From positions 310,001 through 374,000 of the forward strand of contig JAQGOL010000029.1 of NCBI GenBank assembly GCA_028293625.1: a stretch of DNA of 64,000 nucleotides. The letters run 5' to 3'. This stretch comes from Chthoniobacteraceae bacterium. Its GTDB lineage: Bacteria > Verrucomicrobiota > Verrucomicrobiia > Chthoniobacterales > Chthoniobacteraceae. The position numbers were made by a program, and so were the translations under genes. The notes under the pieces were generated by a model, which saw only the letters and a list, made by a program, of their open reading frames with translations, had not been told where the DNA came from and ran no database searches. Below are positions 52,101 to 61,566 of this stretch, in pieces (the first letter of the stretch is position 1; each line of letters opens with the position of its first letter).

Positions 52101-53928
52101 CTACTTTGATGACGATATCCGCAGCCAGGGCGGACTGGTGGTTGGCGGCACGGGAAACTACCTTGTCAGCCTTGTCTATGCGGCTCCCGAACTTAACCAG
52201 ATGTTCGTGAGGCGGATTCGCACCCTGATGGATCAATACCTCGGCTCGGCTGCCGCGACAACCGGGCCGTTTGAAACGCGCATTTCCCAGCTTGTTGATC
52301 AACTCGATCCTCCCGGCGCCACTTATCTTACCGACGCCGATCGCGAACTTCAAAAATGGGGCTACTGGATCGATGGCAGCGGCTCCCAGCTATTTAGCGG
52401 GACACTCGATGCGGCCGTTCACGATCATGGTGTTCGCAAGCAAGCGCTTCGCATCCTGAGTGCCAACCCCACACCGCCCAACCCCTCCTCAACCGCAAAT
52501 CCGGAACTCGGCAACACGACAGCCTCCTTTTTACGGGGACGCAGGACTTTCCTATATACAGCGAACCCAAACAGCAATGGACTTGGGGTTCCTCCATTGC
52601 AGCCTTCCATTCCCGTGCTTACTATCGAGCAGATCGATTTTAATCCCGCCTCTGGCAATCAGGACGAGGAATTTTTTGTCATAAAAAATTCCAGTGGCAC
52701 CTCGGTCGATCTTTCCGGCTGGCAGATCACGGGAGCGGTGAACTTTACCTTTCACGGGGGAACAATCATCCCGGCTTATACCAATGGCACGGATAACATC
52801 GGGCTTCTTTACGTTGCGAAATCGCCCGCCGCTTTCCGGGTCCGCGCCCAAGGCGCAACCGGCGGACAATACCGTTTGGTTGTCGGCCCGTATTCCGGCT
52901 CGCTTTCCGCCCGGGGCGAGACCCTGGCATTGCGCAACCCAGGCGGCGTTCTCTTAAAAAGCCAATCGTGGGCGCCTGCCTCTACCGCAGCGCAAAATCA
53001 ACTTCGCGTCTCAGAGCTCAACTATTCGCCGGCACCGCCGACTACCGGGGAGATGGCGGCAATTCCCGGGGTCAGCGCCTCGGACTTCGAGTTTCTTGAG
53101 CTGACAAATATCGGGACGACAGCTTTGAATCTGAGCGGGGTGAAGTTCGTTAAAGGAATCGAGTTCGCTTTCCCGCTTGGCACGACATTGGCCGCGGGAG
53201 GCCGCGTGATCCTGGTTAGCAATCGGGCGGCGTTTCTTGCCCGTTACGGTGCCGGAGTGCCAGTTGGCGGGCAATATATCGGCAATCTTAACGATGGCGG
53301 CGACACGCTCCAGCTTCTCGACTCGCAAGGTGAAGAGGTGCTTGAATTCCATTATGAACCTTCCTGGTTTCCGGAAAGCAACGGGCTTGGCCGCACCCTG
53401 GTAACCCGCAGCGCGGCGCCCAACTGGAGCGATTACGGCTCCGCTTCAGCCCCACTGCCAGCGGTCTGGGCGCTGAGCGCGGCCCCCGGTGGCACGCCCG
53501 CGATGCCCGACACCGATTTCAGCTCCGGTTACAATGGCTGGCGTTTTGACTATTGGACCCTGGAGGAACTCAGCACCTCGGGCGCCCTGGTCAATCCCGC
53601 TGACGACGCCGACGGCGATGGAATGAGCAATTTTGCCGAATATTGCTTCGGACAGAATCCGAGGGTGAAAGACGCCGCATTGCCGCCGAGGGCAACGGTT
53701 GTCACGGTTGAAGGTGTCGACTATCCGGGCATTCTGTTTACGCGACGGCATCTCGCTCTGGATATCGTCTGGAACGTGGAGGAGTCGGATAATCTGATTG
53801 ACTGGAAAATAACAGGTGTCTTTGATTCAAATAACACGTTTTCAAACGGAGTTGAGCAGGCTATTTATCGCTCCAAAACCGCCGCAAACCAAGCTCCCCG
53901 CTTTCTTCGCGCCAGCGCGACAAAATAG
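49189..53928 (+). CDS. Giant secreted LTD-LamG-CotH kinase protein
   Basis: The 1579-residue product starts at GTG 49189 with a signal peptide (MVGSLRLLPLFVLLSLCVLQTRLEA). Domains in order: lamin-tail domain (about residues 27-125; FVISEFVASNVEGIVDEDG, DWIEIYNSG), LamG/concanavalin-like domain (about 220-430; SVSDNAWHHVAVTI-type, VYVDGELD), a beta region, a CotH domain (about 715-1010; PKKSLNLSFNKGNRF, NTDWGHKNYYVYRD, WDQD at 956-959 with metal-binding Asp957 and Asp959), then two further LTD domains (about 1140-1400) and a TSP3-like DDADGDGMSNFAEY. CotH domains are atypical protein kinases in spore coats. There is no PEP-CTERM anchor. It probably acts in or beyond the periplasm on a surface protein. 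Confidence 0.88.
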   Translation: MVGSLRLLPLFVLLSLCVLQTRLEAQFVISEFVASNVEGIVDEDGNHEDWIEIYNSGLSAASLRDWYLTDKSSQLRKWAFPDKILQPGQYLVVFASNKDRRNPAANLHTNFGLDAGGEYLALTKGETNGGTTVVQSWNEYLPQAADVSFGLVQTGGSANLISAGSAVKWLVPNSTTGPAIDTTWRGANEPFTETGWSTGVAALGLAGPPPVVGAESLQHRYNSTTNSLGYDSSGAGRNATSSGAAFLLSDTDSSVAPLKRAGVMQFIGAENDQVSIPANSAYNAASATVCFWLRANLPAGAGNAGAMLWDRRPDYATAGLVIIQQDDGKIGLQSNNAYSSLSGAVNVSDNAWHHVAVTINQGAGEPVAVYVDGELDSSINNTAAWSWTTAQAIELGRSHDAFWRRYTGLLDDVRFYSRLLTPSEIQQIAQGADSLMGTSLFSTTGVDAADISTQLAGMASVNSSAYVRIPFTASAPATLGGVRLTVRFCDGVKAWINGTEVASFNAPAIPLWDSIATGAHDPGRSRLQTVTIPASGLKAGANVLALQILNNSASDPNVLLRPVLDALPLGSGTSSYLVAPTPGSANSAGLAALGPHISRTTSNPARPVGGAGSAPLLITTRVQARLGPVASVQLAYRVMWGAELLVTMQQGANGDFSAQIPTSNLKSGDMLRWRIIAKDTANTQSTDPLFLNLDGVAGADTDQYFGTVAQEGGYNTQLPVLYWFVQNPNGISPGTQCSIFYRDRFYDYVGVSIHGQSTQSFPKKSLNLSFNKGNRFAWAPGEAEIRSVNLLSDYADKSKVRNTMAYETWHSMQHPASHFSNLLHVRQATGTAPAAAFYGLYDMVEDGNEEFLARCGLDENGALYKMYNSLESTSGAEKKTREFENVSDLQALIDGVNPGTKSIAQRRQYAYDNVDIPALINFAAVNTMILNTDWGHKNYYVYRDTLGTKEWMPIPWDQDLSFGHCYTGAQGYFDDDIRSQGGLVVGGTGNYLVSLVYAAPELNQMFVRRIRTLMDQYLGSAAATTGPFETRISQLVDQLDPPGATYLTDADRELQKWGYWIDGSGSQLFSGTLDAAVHDHGVRKQALRILSANPTPPNPSSTANPELGNTTASFLRGRRTFLYTANPNSNGLGVPPLQPSIPVLTIEQIDFNPASGNQDEEFFVIKNSSGTSVDLSGWQITGAVNFTFHGGTIIPAYTNGTDNIGLLYVAKSPAAFRVRAQGATGGQYRLVVGPYSGSLSARGETLALRNPGGVLLKSQSWAPASTAAQNQLRVSELNYSPAPPTTGEMAAIPGVSASDFEFLELTNIGTTALNLSGVKFVKGIEFAFPLGTTLAAGGRVILVSNRAAFLARYGAGVPVGGQYIGNLNDGGDTLQLLDSQGEEVLEFHYEPSWFPESNGLGRTLVTRSAAPNWSDYGSASAPLPAVWALSAAPGGTPAMPDTDFSSGYNGWRFDYWTLEELSTSGALVNPADDADGDGMSNFAEYCFGQNPRVKDAALPPRATVVTVEGVDYPGILFTRRHLALDIVWNVEESDNLIDWKITGVFDSNNTFSNGVEQAIYRSKTAANQAPRFLRASATK

Positions 53929-54026
53929 GCCTTGCCGCCTAAGAAGTTTTCCTCAGATCGCTTTCCAATACCACCCCGGGGATTCAAATCCCTTGGCACT
54001 TAACACTCCACAGACCCCCCAAAATT

Positions 54027-57000
54027 GTGAAAAAACCACGTATTCTCTCCGCCGGCATCGCCGTGATTCTCGCCCTGCCCAGCATCGTTTCCGCAGCAGA
54101 CCGCACCTGGGTAGGGCTTGGTACTCCGGGCCTCTGGACAGACCCGCTCAATTGGGATTCGGGAGTGCCAGTGGCCGGAGACAATATTTTCGTTCGGCCG
54201 ACCGGGAATGTGTCGGCGCCAGCATTTGATGGCGGCAACGTATTTGTGGCGACGGGAACCCCGGACGTTTTGACGAGCGGTTTTACGTTTGGCAGTGGAA
54301 CGACAAATATCGGATTTCTGGCGGTGGGCGAAGCGCACAATGGGCCCAATCCGACAACAAACCGGTTTGGCCGCGCATTTATCAATGCCGGGACGACGCT
54401 TAATGTCGGGCAGTTTTTTGTCGGGGATTGGGATGGCGGCACGGGCCAGGTGCTCCAGGGTGGCGGGGATGTGAATGTGAGCGGTCAATTCCGGGTGGGC
54501 CACTGGCCGCAGGCCGATGTCGGCGCCGGCACCGCGAGCAGCTATACACTGAACGCGGGAACCGTGACAGTCAGTGGCGATCCGACAAATCCTTTTGATG
54601 AAGGACAAGGCGGCAATGTATTTCTTGGGATCGACAGCACCGGTGTATTGACCATCAACGGTGGAACGTTCACCAGCAAGGGGATCACGCTTGATAACCG
54701 CGGGGCCACGGCGGGAAAAGACACGCTGGCCATCAATGGAGGCACGGTCAATGTCGGTGCAAACGGCATCGTCAGCGAAAAGAATGCGCTTGATACATCC
54801 ACGTATGAAGTGCGCCTTTCGGGCGGCGTTCTTCGCGCCACCGCAGGGTTTACCTCCAATCTTGAAATGAACGTCGTTGGTGGTGGTACGGGCATCAAGA
54901 TTGATACCAACGGCAATACCGTCGCACTTACAAACAACCTGGTAGGCGAGGGCGGTATCACCAAAGTAAGCGCGGGTTCACTTCAGCTCAGCGGGCGGAA
55001 CAGCTTTGCGGGGGGACTCACCATCAATGGCGGCACGGTGGAACTGAGCAATGGCAGCACAGTGGGCACGGGGGCGACTCTTATCGCTTCAGGCGCCAAA
55101 CTTTCTTCCAATAGCACGACTGTGGTGGTGCTTGCCAACGCGGTCAGCGGGACCGGCGCGGTCGCCGTCGATGCCGGAATCCTGCGGCTGGGCAATGTGA
55201 GCGGTTCTCTTGCCACCACCGTGGCGTCCGGAGCAACCCTCGGGGTTGCCGGCACGCTGGGGGCAGTGAGCGCTTCGTCGGGAAGCACTCTGGAAGTCGG
55301 AGTGGGCGGTATTGGAAACTTCACAGCCAGCACCCTGACCCTCGGCGCGGGCGCCGGGGATACGCAGACGCTTAAATTTACCGTTGGCACCACGACTCCG
55401 CAGCTCGTGGTCACCGGCAACAATGGACTGGTCGCCAATGGCTCCACCACGATTCAGATCAACGCGGCTGGTTTGACCGCCGGCACTTATACTTTGATTG
55501 ATTACGCCGGGACGATTGGCGGCGCCGGTTTTGGAAGCTTTAATCTGGTCGGTTTGCCGGCCCGCGCGACGGGCGGTTTGATAAACAGCGGTACCGACAC
55601 GGCTATCAAGTTGAGTATCACCGCCATCGATTTCCCAAAATGGACGGGGGCAATTGATGCCAATTGGAACGGCACGACTCAAAATTGGAAACTGGTGAAT
55701 GCAGGCGGTTCAACCAATTATCAGAATCAGGATGCGGTCCTCTTCGATGACACCGCCATTGGAAGCACAACGATCAATCTTGCGGCTGCATTTACTCCCG
55801 CTGCGGTCTCTTTTAATAACAGCACAAAGACGTACACCCTTGGCGGCTCCGGAGAGATCGCGGGAGCGACAGGCTTGTTAAAACAGGGGACGGGCCGCGT
55901 CATCCTCAGCACGGTAAATAGTTATACCGGCCCAACCGATATCCGGGCGGGAACGCTTCAGGTCGGCGATGGAATCAGCGGCTCAATCAATGCGGTTTCA
56001 CCGGTCACGGTTGGCGCGGCCGGCACGCTCGAATTAAATCTAAGCGGGGCTTATGCTTCGCCGACCAGCGGCACCGGGACCGTGCGAACCATCGGCGCAA
56101 ACAGTTTTGAGGTGGCAGCCAGTGTTTTCGCCGGGACGCCAAAGCTCGTCATTGCCGGTGATTCCTCACAGGTGATCGGAGTGAATAACCAGCCTGCTTA
56201 CGATGGGGATATCACCATCTCGTCGGGCACCTTCAAGGCGCTTGGGGTGCAGTCGCTTGGTTCCCTTACCGGGACCACCACGATTACCAATGGCGGTACG
56301 CTAGATGTGAACAACGTCGACCTCGGTGCGGAGCAGGTGTTTGTCGCTGGAACCGGCGTGGGCGATAACGGCGCGATCGTGAACTATGGCGGAGGCACGA
56401 TTTTAAACCTTCATAAAGTGACCCTGACCGCCGACGCGACTTTTGGCGGCTCCGGCCGCTGGGATATCCGCACCTCGGGCACGCCGGGCGAGTTCCTCGA
56501 CCTTGCCGGTCATAAGCTGACGAAGGTGGGTGGGAATCAGGTCAGCGCGGTCGAAGTGCTTATCACACCGGGGGATATCGACATTAACGGCGGCATCTTC
56601 AGCATCGAGGGGCAAACGACTGCCCAGGGCGCGGGAACCATCACCCTCAATGCAGGCGGCACGCTTGGCCTTTATGTGAATGGCGCGGATAAAGTAACCC
56701 GGCAGATCGTTGCCAATGGCGGCGGCATTCTTGAGCTTGGAAGCGGACAGAGTGGGACGATTAATTCGCCGATCTCCATGCGGGCGGATCTCCCTTACGC
56801 GGTAAATGGGGGTAATACAGTGGTAAATCAGGTCGGAAATATCACTGAATCCGGTGGTTCGTTTATCTTAAATAAAAATGGAGACGGCAGGCTCGTACTC
56901 CTTGGCAACAACAGCTGGACAGGCGGTTTTAACGTCAACGCCGGCACGCTTCAGGTCGGCACCAATGGCGTCGATGGAACTCTCGGCACGGGTCCGGCGA

Positions 57001-58928
57001 CCATCCTCGGCACGCTCACCGTCTCCAAGAGCAATACGACCACCATTAATGGCGACATCAATCCAAACGGCCCGGAAGGCCAGATCCAGATTACCGGCGG
57101 CGGCGCTGTGACATTGACCGATGGGACCGACGTCAACGTAAGAGTGCTGAGCTTTGGGTTAAATGGCGTGAACGATACAGTGGGCGGCACCTTGAACGTC
57201 GTTCCGGGATCGTCGCTTGTCGTCAACGACACTATTGCCATCGGGAACTCTGCCGGAAGCGGATCGCTCACCCAAGGCGTCATCAACCAGACCGGTGGCA
57301 CCGTGGAGATCAACGCTCCAAATACCGATGGCCGCAATTTTGTTTTGGGACATTGGGGCAATACCCAGGGCATCTATAATCTTTCCGCCGGAACGCTAAC
57401 CTCGCCGAACATTTCCATGTCGGTCTCCTGGGACGGAGAGGGCTCCTTCAACCAAACCGGCGGAACGGCCAATGTAAGGGGATTGCGTTTTGGCCATAAT
57501 GGCGGACGCACCGGTGTTTATAACCTTACCGGCGGCACGCTTGCACTCGGCGTCGACGGGATCTGGGCGGAAAACGCCGGGACACCGAACGACATCAATC
57601 TGGGAGGCGGCATCGTAAAAGCCGCAACCGATGCGCCAATATCGCTTCCGGTGGAACTGACCGGCACCAATGGCGATGTGACTTTTGATACCAACGGAAA
57701 TACGCTCACCTTGACCGGCGCAATCTCCGGCAGCGGCGGACTGACGAAAGCCGGCGCCGGTCGCCTGGTTATCGATGCGGCCAATTCAGCAGCGGGGATC
57801 TTTGTTGTGAATGCCGGCACACTCTCCGTCCGTGGCGAACAGACCCAAAACCGCATCGCGGCGAATGGCATTGTTCAGGTCAACTCCGGAGGCGCGTTTG
57901 AGTTCGGCTCGACCAACCCGGCGGCATTCAGCGTCAACTATATCGTGAACGCTGGGGGGACAATCACCAATGCAGCCGGTGTAAACCATGCGCACCTCGG
58001 CTCTGTGAATCTCAATGGCGGAACCTGGACAACAGACGCCGCTTCCGGGGAATATAACGGCGAAAATTACTTCCTCCACACCGGGGTTTCGGTCACGGGA
58101 ACCGTGCCGTCGCTGATCACGCAGGAAGGTGGAACGGCGGCCAACCGCGGCATTGGCTGGAGTGGAAACGTGACCTTCGATGTGGCTGACGTGACCGCGA
58201 GCAGCGCGGCCGACCTGACCGTCTCCACCGAGCTTGAGGATAGCGACATGGCGGCGGCGGCATTGATTAAATCAGGGCAGGGGACCATGGATGTGGCTTT
58301 TGCGAACTCCTACACGGGTGGAACCACAATCAATGCCGGCACATTGCGTGTTAATAATCTTACCGGCTCGGGAACGGGCACGGGCAATGTCTCCGTAGCG
58401 GCCGGAGCGCGTCTTGGCGGGTCCGGAATCGTTGGAGCGGGCGGGGCTGTGAGCGTCTCAATCAGTGGCAAGCTGGCACCGGGCAACTCGGGCTTGGTTT
58501 CGGCCGGCAAGCTGACATTTGACCTTGGCACCGGCGCGCTCGATGTCGAGGGGGCCGTCACTGCGCCGGCCAGCGCTTCTCTGGAGTTTAACCTCGGCTC
58601 CGTGAACGACAGCGTTCTGCTTACCACCGGCACGCTTCACATCGGCACCGGCGTGCTAAACTTCGACGATTTCCTGTTTACCAGAGACGCTGGGTTTACC
58701 GGAGGCGATATTGTTCTCTTCGACAGCAATAATCCTATTGATGGAACATTGGGCACGGCGCTTTCGGGCTCCCTGGGCGGAGGTGCTTTTGGAACGATCC
58801 AGTTTGGCGACAACAATCATGACCTTGTCCTTCACGTGATCCCCGAACCCGGCAGCGCACTCCTTCTAGCGGCTGGCGCCGGTATTTTGGGCGCCTTCCG
58901 CCGTCGCCGCCGCGCTCAAACCATCTGA
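54027..58928 (+). CDS. Giant PEP-CTERM protein with autotransporter-type beta-repeats
   Basis: The 1633-residue product starts with GTG (MKKPRILSAGIAVILALPSIVSAADRTW), a clear signal peptide. The body is a long array of Gly/Thr/Asn-rich strands with autotransporter-associated beta-strand repeats such as GGTVELSNGS, SAGSLQLSGRNSF, LLKQGTGRVILSTVNSYTGPTDIRAGTLQVGDG and LTKAGAGRLVIDAANS, which predict an extended beta-helix. The C-terminus has the PEP-CTERM signal: VIPEPGS, a hydrophobic helix LLLAAGAGILGAF and RRRRR. It would be secreted and sorted by an exosortase to the cell surface or matrix. It follows the CotH protein gene after 98 bases, on the same strand. Confidence 0.92.
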   Translation: MKKPRILSAGIAVILALPSIVSAADRTWVGLGTPGLWTDPLNWDSGVPVAGDNIFVRPTGNVSAPAFDGGNVFVATGTPDVLTSGFTFGSGTTNIGFLAVGEAHNGPNPTTNRFGRAFINAGTTLNVGQFFVGDWDGGTGQVLQGGGDVNVSGQFRVGHWPQADVGAGTASSYTLNAGTVTVSGDPTNPFDEGQGGNVFLGIDSTGVLTINGGTFTSKGITLDNRGATAGKDTLAINGGTVNVGANGIVSEKNALDTSTYEVRLSGGVLRATAGFTSNLEMNVVGGGTGIKIDTNGNTVALTNNLVGEGGITKVSAGSLQLSGRNSFAGGLTINGGTVELSNGSTVGTGATLIASGAKLSSNSTTVVVLANAVSGTGAVAVDAGILRLGNVSGSLATTVASGATLGVAGTLGAVSASSGSTLEVGVGGIGNFTASTLTLGAGAGDTQTLKFTVGTTTPQLVVTGNNGLVANGSTTIQINAAGLTAGTYTLIDYAGTIGGAGFGSFNLVGLPARATGGLINSGTDTAIKLSITAIDFPKWTGAIDANWNGTTQNWKLVNAGGSTNYQNQDAVLFDDTAIGSTTINLAAAFTPAAVSFNNSTKTYTLGGSGEIAGATGLLKQGTGRVILSTVNSYTGPTDIRAGTLQVGDGISGSINAVSPVTVGAAGTLELNLSGAYASPTSGTGTVRTIGANSFEVAASVFAGTPKLVIAGDSSQVIGVNNQPAYDGDITISSGTFKALGVQSLGSLTGTTTITNGGTLDVNNVDLGAEQVFVAGTGVGDNGAIVNYGGGTILNLHKVTLTADATFGGSGRWDIRTSGTPGEFLDLAGHKLTKVGGNQVSAVEVLITPGDIDINGGIFSIEGQTTAQGAGTITLNAGGTLGLYVNGADKVTRQIVANGGGILELGSGQSGTINSPISMRADLPYAVNGGNTVVNQVGNITESGGSFILNKNGDGRLVLLGNNSWTGGFNVNAGTLQVGTNGVDGTLGTGPATILGTLTVSKSNTTTINGDINPNGPEGQIQITGGGAVTLTDGTDVNVRVLSFGLNGVNDTVGGTLNVVPGSSLVVNDTIAIGNSAGSGSLTQGVINQTGGTVEINAPNTDGRNFVLGHWGNTQGIYNLSAGTLTSPNISMSVSWDGEGSFNQTGGTANVRGLRFGHNGGRTGVYNLTGGTLALGVDGIWAENAGTPNDINLGGGIVKAATDAPISLPVELTGTNGDVTFDTNGNTLTLTGAISGSGGLTKAGAGRLVIDAANSAAGIFVVNAGTLSVRGEQTQNRIAANGIVQVNSGGAFEFGSTNPAAFSVNYIVNAGGTITNAAGVNHAHLGSVNLNGGTWTTDAASGEYNGENYFLHTGVSVTGTVPSLITQEGGTAANRGIGWSGNVTFDVADVTASSAADLTVSTELEDSDMAAAALIKSGQGTMDVAFANSYTGGTTINAGTLRVNNLTGSGTGTGNVSVAAGARLGGSGIVGAGGAVSVSISGKLAPGNSGLVSAGKLTFDLGTGALDVEGAVTAPASASLEFNLGSVNDSVLLTTGTLHIGTGVLNFDDFLFTRDAGFTGGDIVLFDSNNPIDGTLGTALSGSLGGGAFGTIQFGDNNHDLVLHVIPEPGSALLLAAGAGILGAFRRRRRAQTI

Positions 58929-58934
58929 TCCGCC

Positions 58935-59012
58935 GGGCTGCGGTTTGCAGCCCCGCGTTGGGTTCTCTTAAAGAGCTGAAACCCGTGCCCGCGCAGGCGG
59001 GACGGGCTTTTT
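58935..59012 (+). terminator. Tandem hairpins ending the giant PEP-CTERM gene
   Basis: A first hairpin (58935-58941 with 58947-58953, loop GGTTT) lies a few bases after the stop at 58928 but has no T-run. A second one (58982-58992 with about 58998-59007, one bulge) is followed by TTTTTAT and fits a rho-independent terminator for the plus strand. It lies between convergent genes and may also serve the cytochrome gene, whose stop is at 59026. Confidence 0.65.
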
Positions 59013-59025
59013 ATAAGCCCAACCC

Positions 59026-61566
59026 TCACGGTTTCGGCGTGGGCTTGACGTTGGGAACTCCAAGGAGTTCTTCCGAGGTCCATGCCTTCGTCCGAGCCTG
59101 GTTGTCCGCCCGGATTCCGGCGACCGTCTCCGTCCTGATTGGCGAGGCGCCGTGGTCCCATTGCCGCCGGATGTAGGTGAGCACGCCGGCAATCTGCTCG
59201 TCGTTCAACGCGGCGCCCAATGGCGGCATCTCAAGGCTCCATGTTTGAGTGCCAACCTTGATGGGGCCGGTTAATCCGTGAATGAGAATGCGGGGAAGCA
59301 CATCAGGTTTTCCGAGGACCCATTCGCTATCAACCAGAGCGGGCGCCAATCCTTCCATGCCCGCGCCGGTCGGCTGATGGCAGGCGGTGCAAAGCGTGTC
59401 GTAAACGCCTTTGCCGATTTCAAAAAGATTCTGCTCTTCTTTGGTCAGTGGCTTGATAACCGGCGGCGGAGGCACCCCGGGTTTGTTCGGCCAGGCTACG
59501 CGTCCGTCGAGTGCCGCAACCAGCGGTTTGCCCTTTGTATCAGCCGATGCCGCCAGGGATGTCAGCTCCGAGGAGGCGGCATCGAGGTAAAGCAACTTCG
59601 CTTTCGGCGCGCTCTTAATGACACTGCTTTTGCCGGATGCGCCTGTCAGCAGCGCGATCTGGACCGGCGAATTGGCCGGTTGCGCGTTAATGAGTTCAAG
59701 CAGCTTTTTTACCCGCTCGGTTCTGCGCTCGTTCATGACCGCCAAAGAGAGCGCTTCCAAAATTCCATCGGGCGCCGGCGCACCGGCGACGAGTGCCTGC
59801 AAAGTCTCCAGCTCGCGGCCGCGCAGCCCTGAAAGGATCGCATCCCGCACGAGCGGCTCCCCGCCGGAAAGCCGGGCAAGGGCAATCACCGCTTCGTGGC
59901 CTTCAGGAAATGCGCTTAAATGGAAGCCGAGTGCGATCCGAACGTCGACGCTCGGATCGTCGACAAGCTTCGCTACTTCCGGGGTTTGCAAGCGGCCGGC
60001 CAGGCGGATGGCCGTGGCGCGAACCTTCGCATCCGGATTTTTGAAGGCGGCGCTGAGCACTTCCGGGGTGAGCGCTTCCATCCCTTCAAGCGTCCAGAGG
60101 ACGTGGATCACAGCCAGTGGCGTTGGACTTTCCTGGGCCAGTTTGTTGAGGGCGGCCACGACAGCCAGCTCTTTGCGTTCCACCAGGAGGCGTTGGGCGG
60201 TGTCGCGCGTCCATCCATTGGCATCGCCGAGCATCGCCACCAGCTTGTCGCTTTCCGTAGGTAGTTTTATCACATGCGGTTTTGCGCCATCGGGCACAAT
60301 CCTCCAGATGCGGCCCTGGGCAAAAGGGGTCTCCAGTTTGCGATCCTTGATATTCGCGATGAGATAATGAGTCAGGAAGCCTTTGTGCTGGATCACACCG
60401 CGATACATGTCGGCCACATACAACGCGCCATCGGGGCCCGAGTAAGCGTTCACCGGGCGGAAACGTTCATCGGTGGAAGTCCAGAATTCCGATTGCTGGT
60501 AAACGTTGGCGGCGTTCAGAACGGCATCCTGCTCATCAATGCGCACGCGCTTCACGAGATTGCCGGACGGCTCGGGAATGAACGCGTTGCCGGCAAACTC
60601 CGGAGCGAAAAGAGATCCGCGATAAATTCCCGCGCCGCAGGTGGCTGTGCAGGAGGCAAGCGTCCCGTCGTCGCGCAATTGTTTTGGCTCATAACCGCGA
60701 TTGACACCAGGGGTCGGATGCGAAGGCCAGCAGCTCTGATCTTTAAGCAGCTGCACGCCGAGGCCCGCGTCGGCCGGGTAGTTCGGGTTGCGTTTCGCCA
60801 GCGATTCCGGCACCAGGTTCGCACGCAGGAAATCCGAATTGAAATTATAGAATGGACGGCCGAAATCGTCCTGGGTCATTCCCCATTGGCCGCGCGAGGA
60901 GGTGTTTTCGGAGATAAACTTCCCATTCCGCAGCCGGTATCGCTTTGCGTGATTGGCCGAGTAAATCCAGTTATCAAGCATCCATGTCGGCGAGTTGGAC
61001 ATGTGCTCGGGCTGGCCGGTACGGGTTCCGTAAGCGTCATCGGCGGATTCCTTAAGATCCGCGACACCGTCGCCGTCGGTGTCTTTCATAAACCAGAGAG
61101 CGGGCGGTTCACCCACAAGCAGGCCGCCATTGACGCACATGATTGCTCTGGGAAGAAAAAGGTTATCGGCGAAGACCGTGCGTTTATCCGGCCTGCCGTC
61201 GCCGTCCGTGTCTTCGAGCATCACGATGCGTCCAAGCGGCTGATCTTCCCCGGCGCCCTCTACGTCATGCATGTAACTGCGCATCTCGCATACAAACATC
61301 CGGCCCTTTTCATCCCATGCGATTGAAATTGGCGTGTCAACCATCGGCTCCGCGGCAACCAGCTCCGCATGGAAACCGGGCGCGATCTTAAAAGTCGCCA
61401 GTTCTTCCTCCGGAGTCAGTACGGCGGGTGGCGGTAGCTTAAAGCGAAGCTCAAAGGCTTCCGGGCCGGCATTTTTGTCGTTAAGCGCCCATAGGGGAGC
61501 AAACGGAAGGGACGCAAGCAGCAGAATCGAGGAGGCAAGCGGCGGACGAAGAGGGGAGCGGATCAT
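59026..61566 (-). CDS. PVC-type haem-binding dehydrogenase-like protein with C-terminal cytochrome c
   Basis: The ATG at 61566 (MIRSPLRPPLASSILLLAS) begins a signal peptide; a frame from 61608 adds a non-signal segment. The product is about 846 residues. A beta-propeller of the membrane-bound dehydrogenase family (FKIAPGFHAELVAAEPMVDTPISIAWDEKGRMFVCEMRSY; DDFGRPFYNFNSDFL; GPDGALYVADMYRGVIQHKGF) spans residues 45-445. HEAT-like helical repeats follow to about 680. A cytochrome c domain (CTACH, PTGAGMEGLAPALVDSEWVLG, MPPLGAALNDEQIAGVLTYIRRQW) ends the protein. Its type differs from the paralogue at 30579-33500 in the C-terminal haem domain. Substrate unknown. Confidence 0.9.
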   Translation of the reverse strand: MIRSPLRPPLASSILLLASLPFAPLWALNDKNAGPEAFELRFKLPPPAVLTPEEELATFKIAPGFHAELVAAEPMVDTPISIAWDEKGRMFVCEMRSYMHDVEGAGEDQPLGRIVMLEDTDGDGRPDKRTVFADNLFLPRAIMCVNGGLLVGEPPALWFMKDTDGDGVADLKESADDAYGTRTGQPEHMSNSPTWMLDNWIYSANHAKRYRLRNGKFISENTSSRGQWGMTQDDFGRPFYNFNSDFLRANLVPESLAKRNPNYPADAGLGVQLLKDQSCWPSHPTPGVNRGYEPKQLRDDGTLASCTATCGAGIYRGSLFAPEFAGNAFIPEPSGNLVKRVRIDEQDAVLNAANVYQQSEFWTSTDERFRPVNAYSGPDGALYVADMYRGVIQHKGFLTHYLIANIKDRKLETPFAQGRIWRIVPDGAKPHVIKLPTESDKLVAMLGDANGWTRDTAQRLLVERKELAVVAALNKLAQESPTPLAVIHVLWTLEGMEALTPEVLSAAFKNPDAKVRATAIRLAGRLQTPEVAKLVDDPSVDVRIALGFHLSAFPEGHEAVIALARLSGGEPLVRDAILSGLRGRELETLQALVAGAPAPDGILEALSLAVMNERRTERVKKLLELINAQPANSPVQIALLTGASGKSSVIKSAPKAKLLYLDAASSELTSLAASADTKGKPLVAALDGRVAWPNKPGVPPPPVIKPLTKEEQNLFEIGKGVYDTLCTACHQPTGAGMEGLAPALVDSEWVLGKPDVLPRILIHGLTGPIKVGTQTWSLEMPPLGAALNDEQIAGVLTYIRRQWDHGASPIRTETVAGIRADNQARTKAWTSEELLGVPNVKPTPKP

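Noticed and set aside
60274-61326. Plus-strand frame of 350 codons opposite the cytochrome-type dehydrogenase
   Set aside because: It is fully antisense to a protein with a signal peptide, propeller and CxxCH motif, with no motif of its own.
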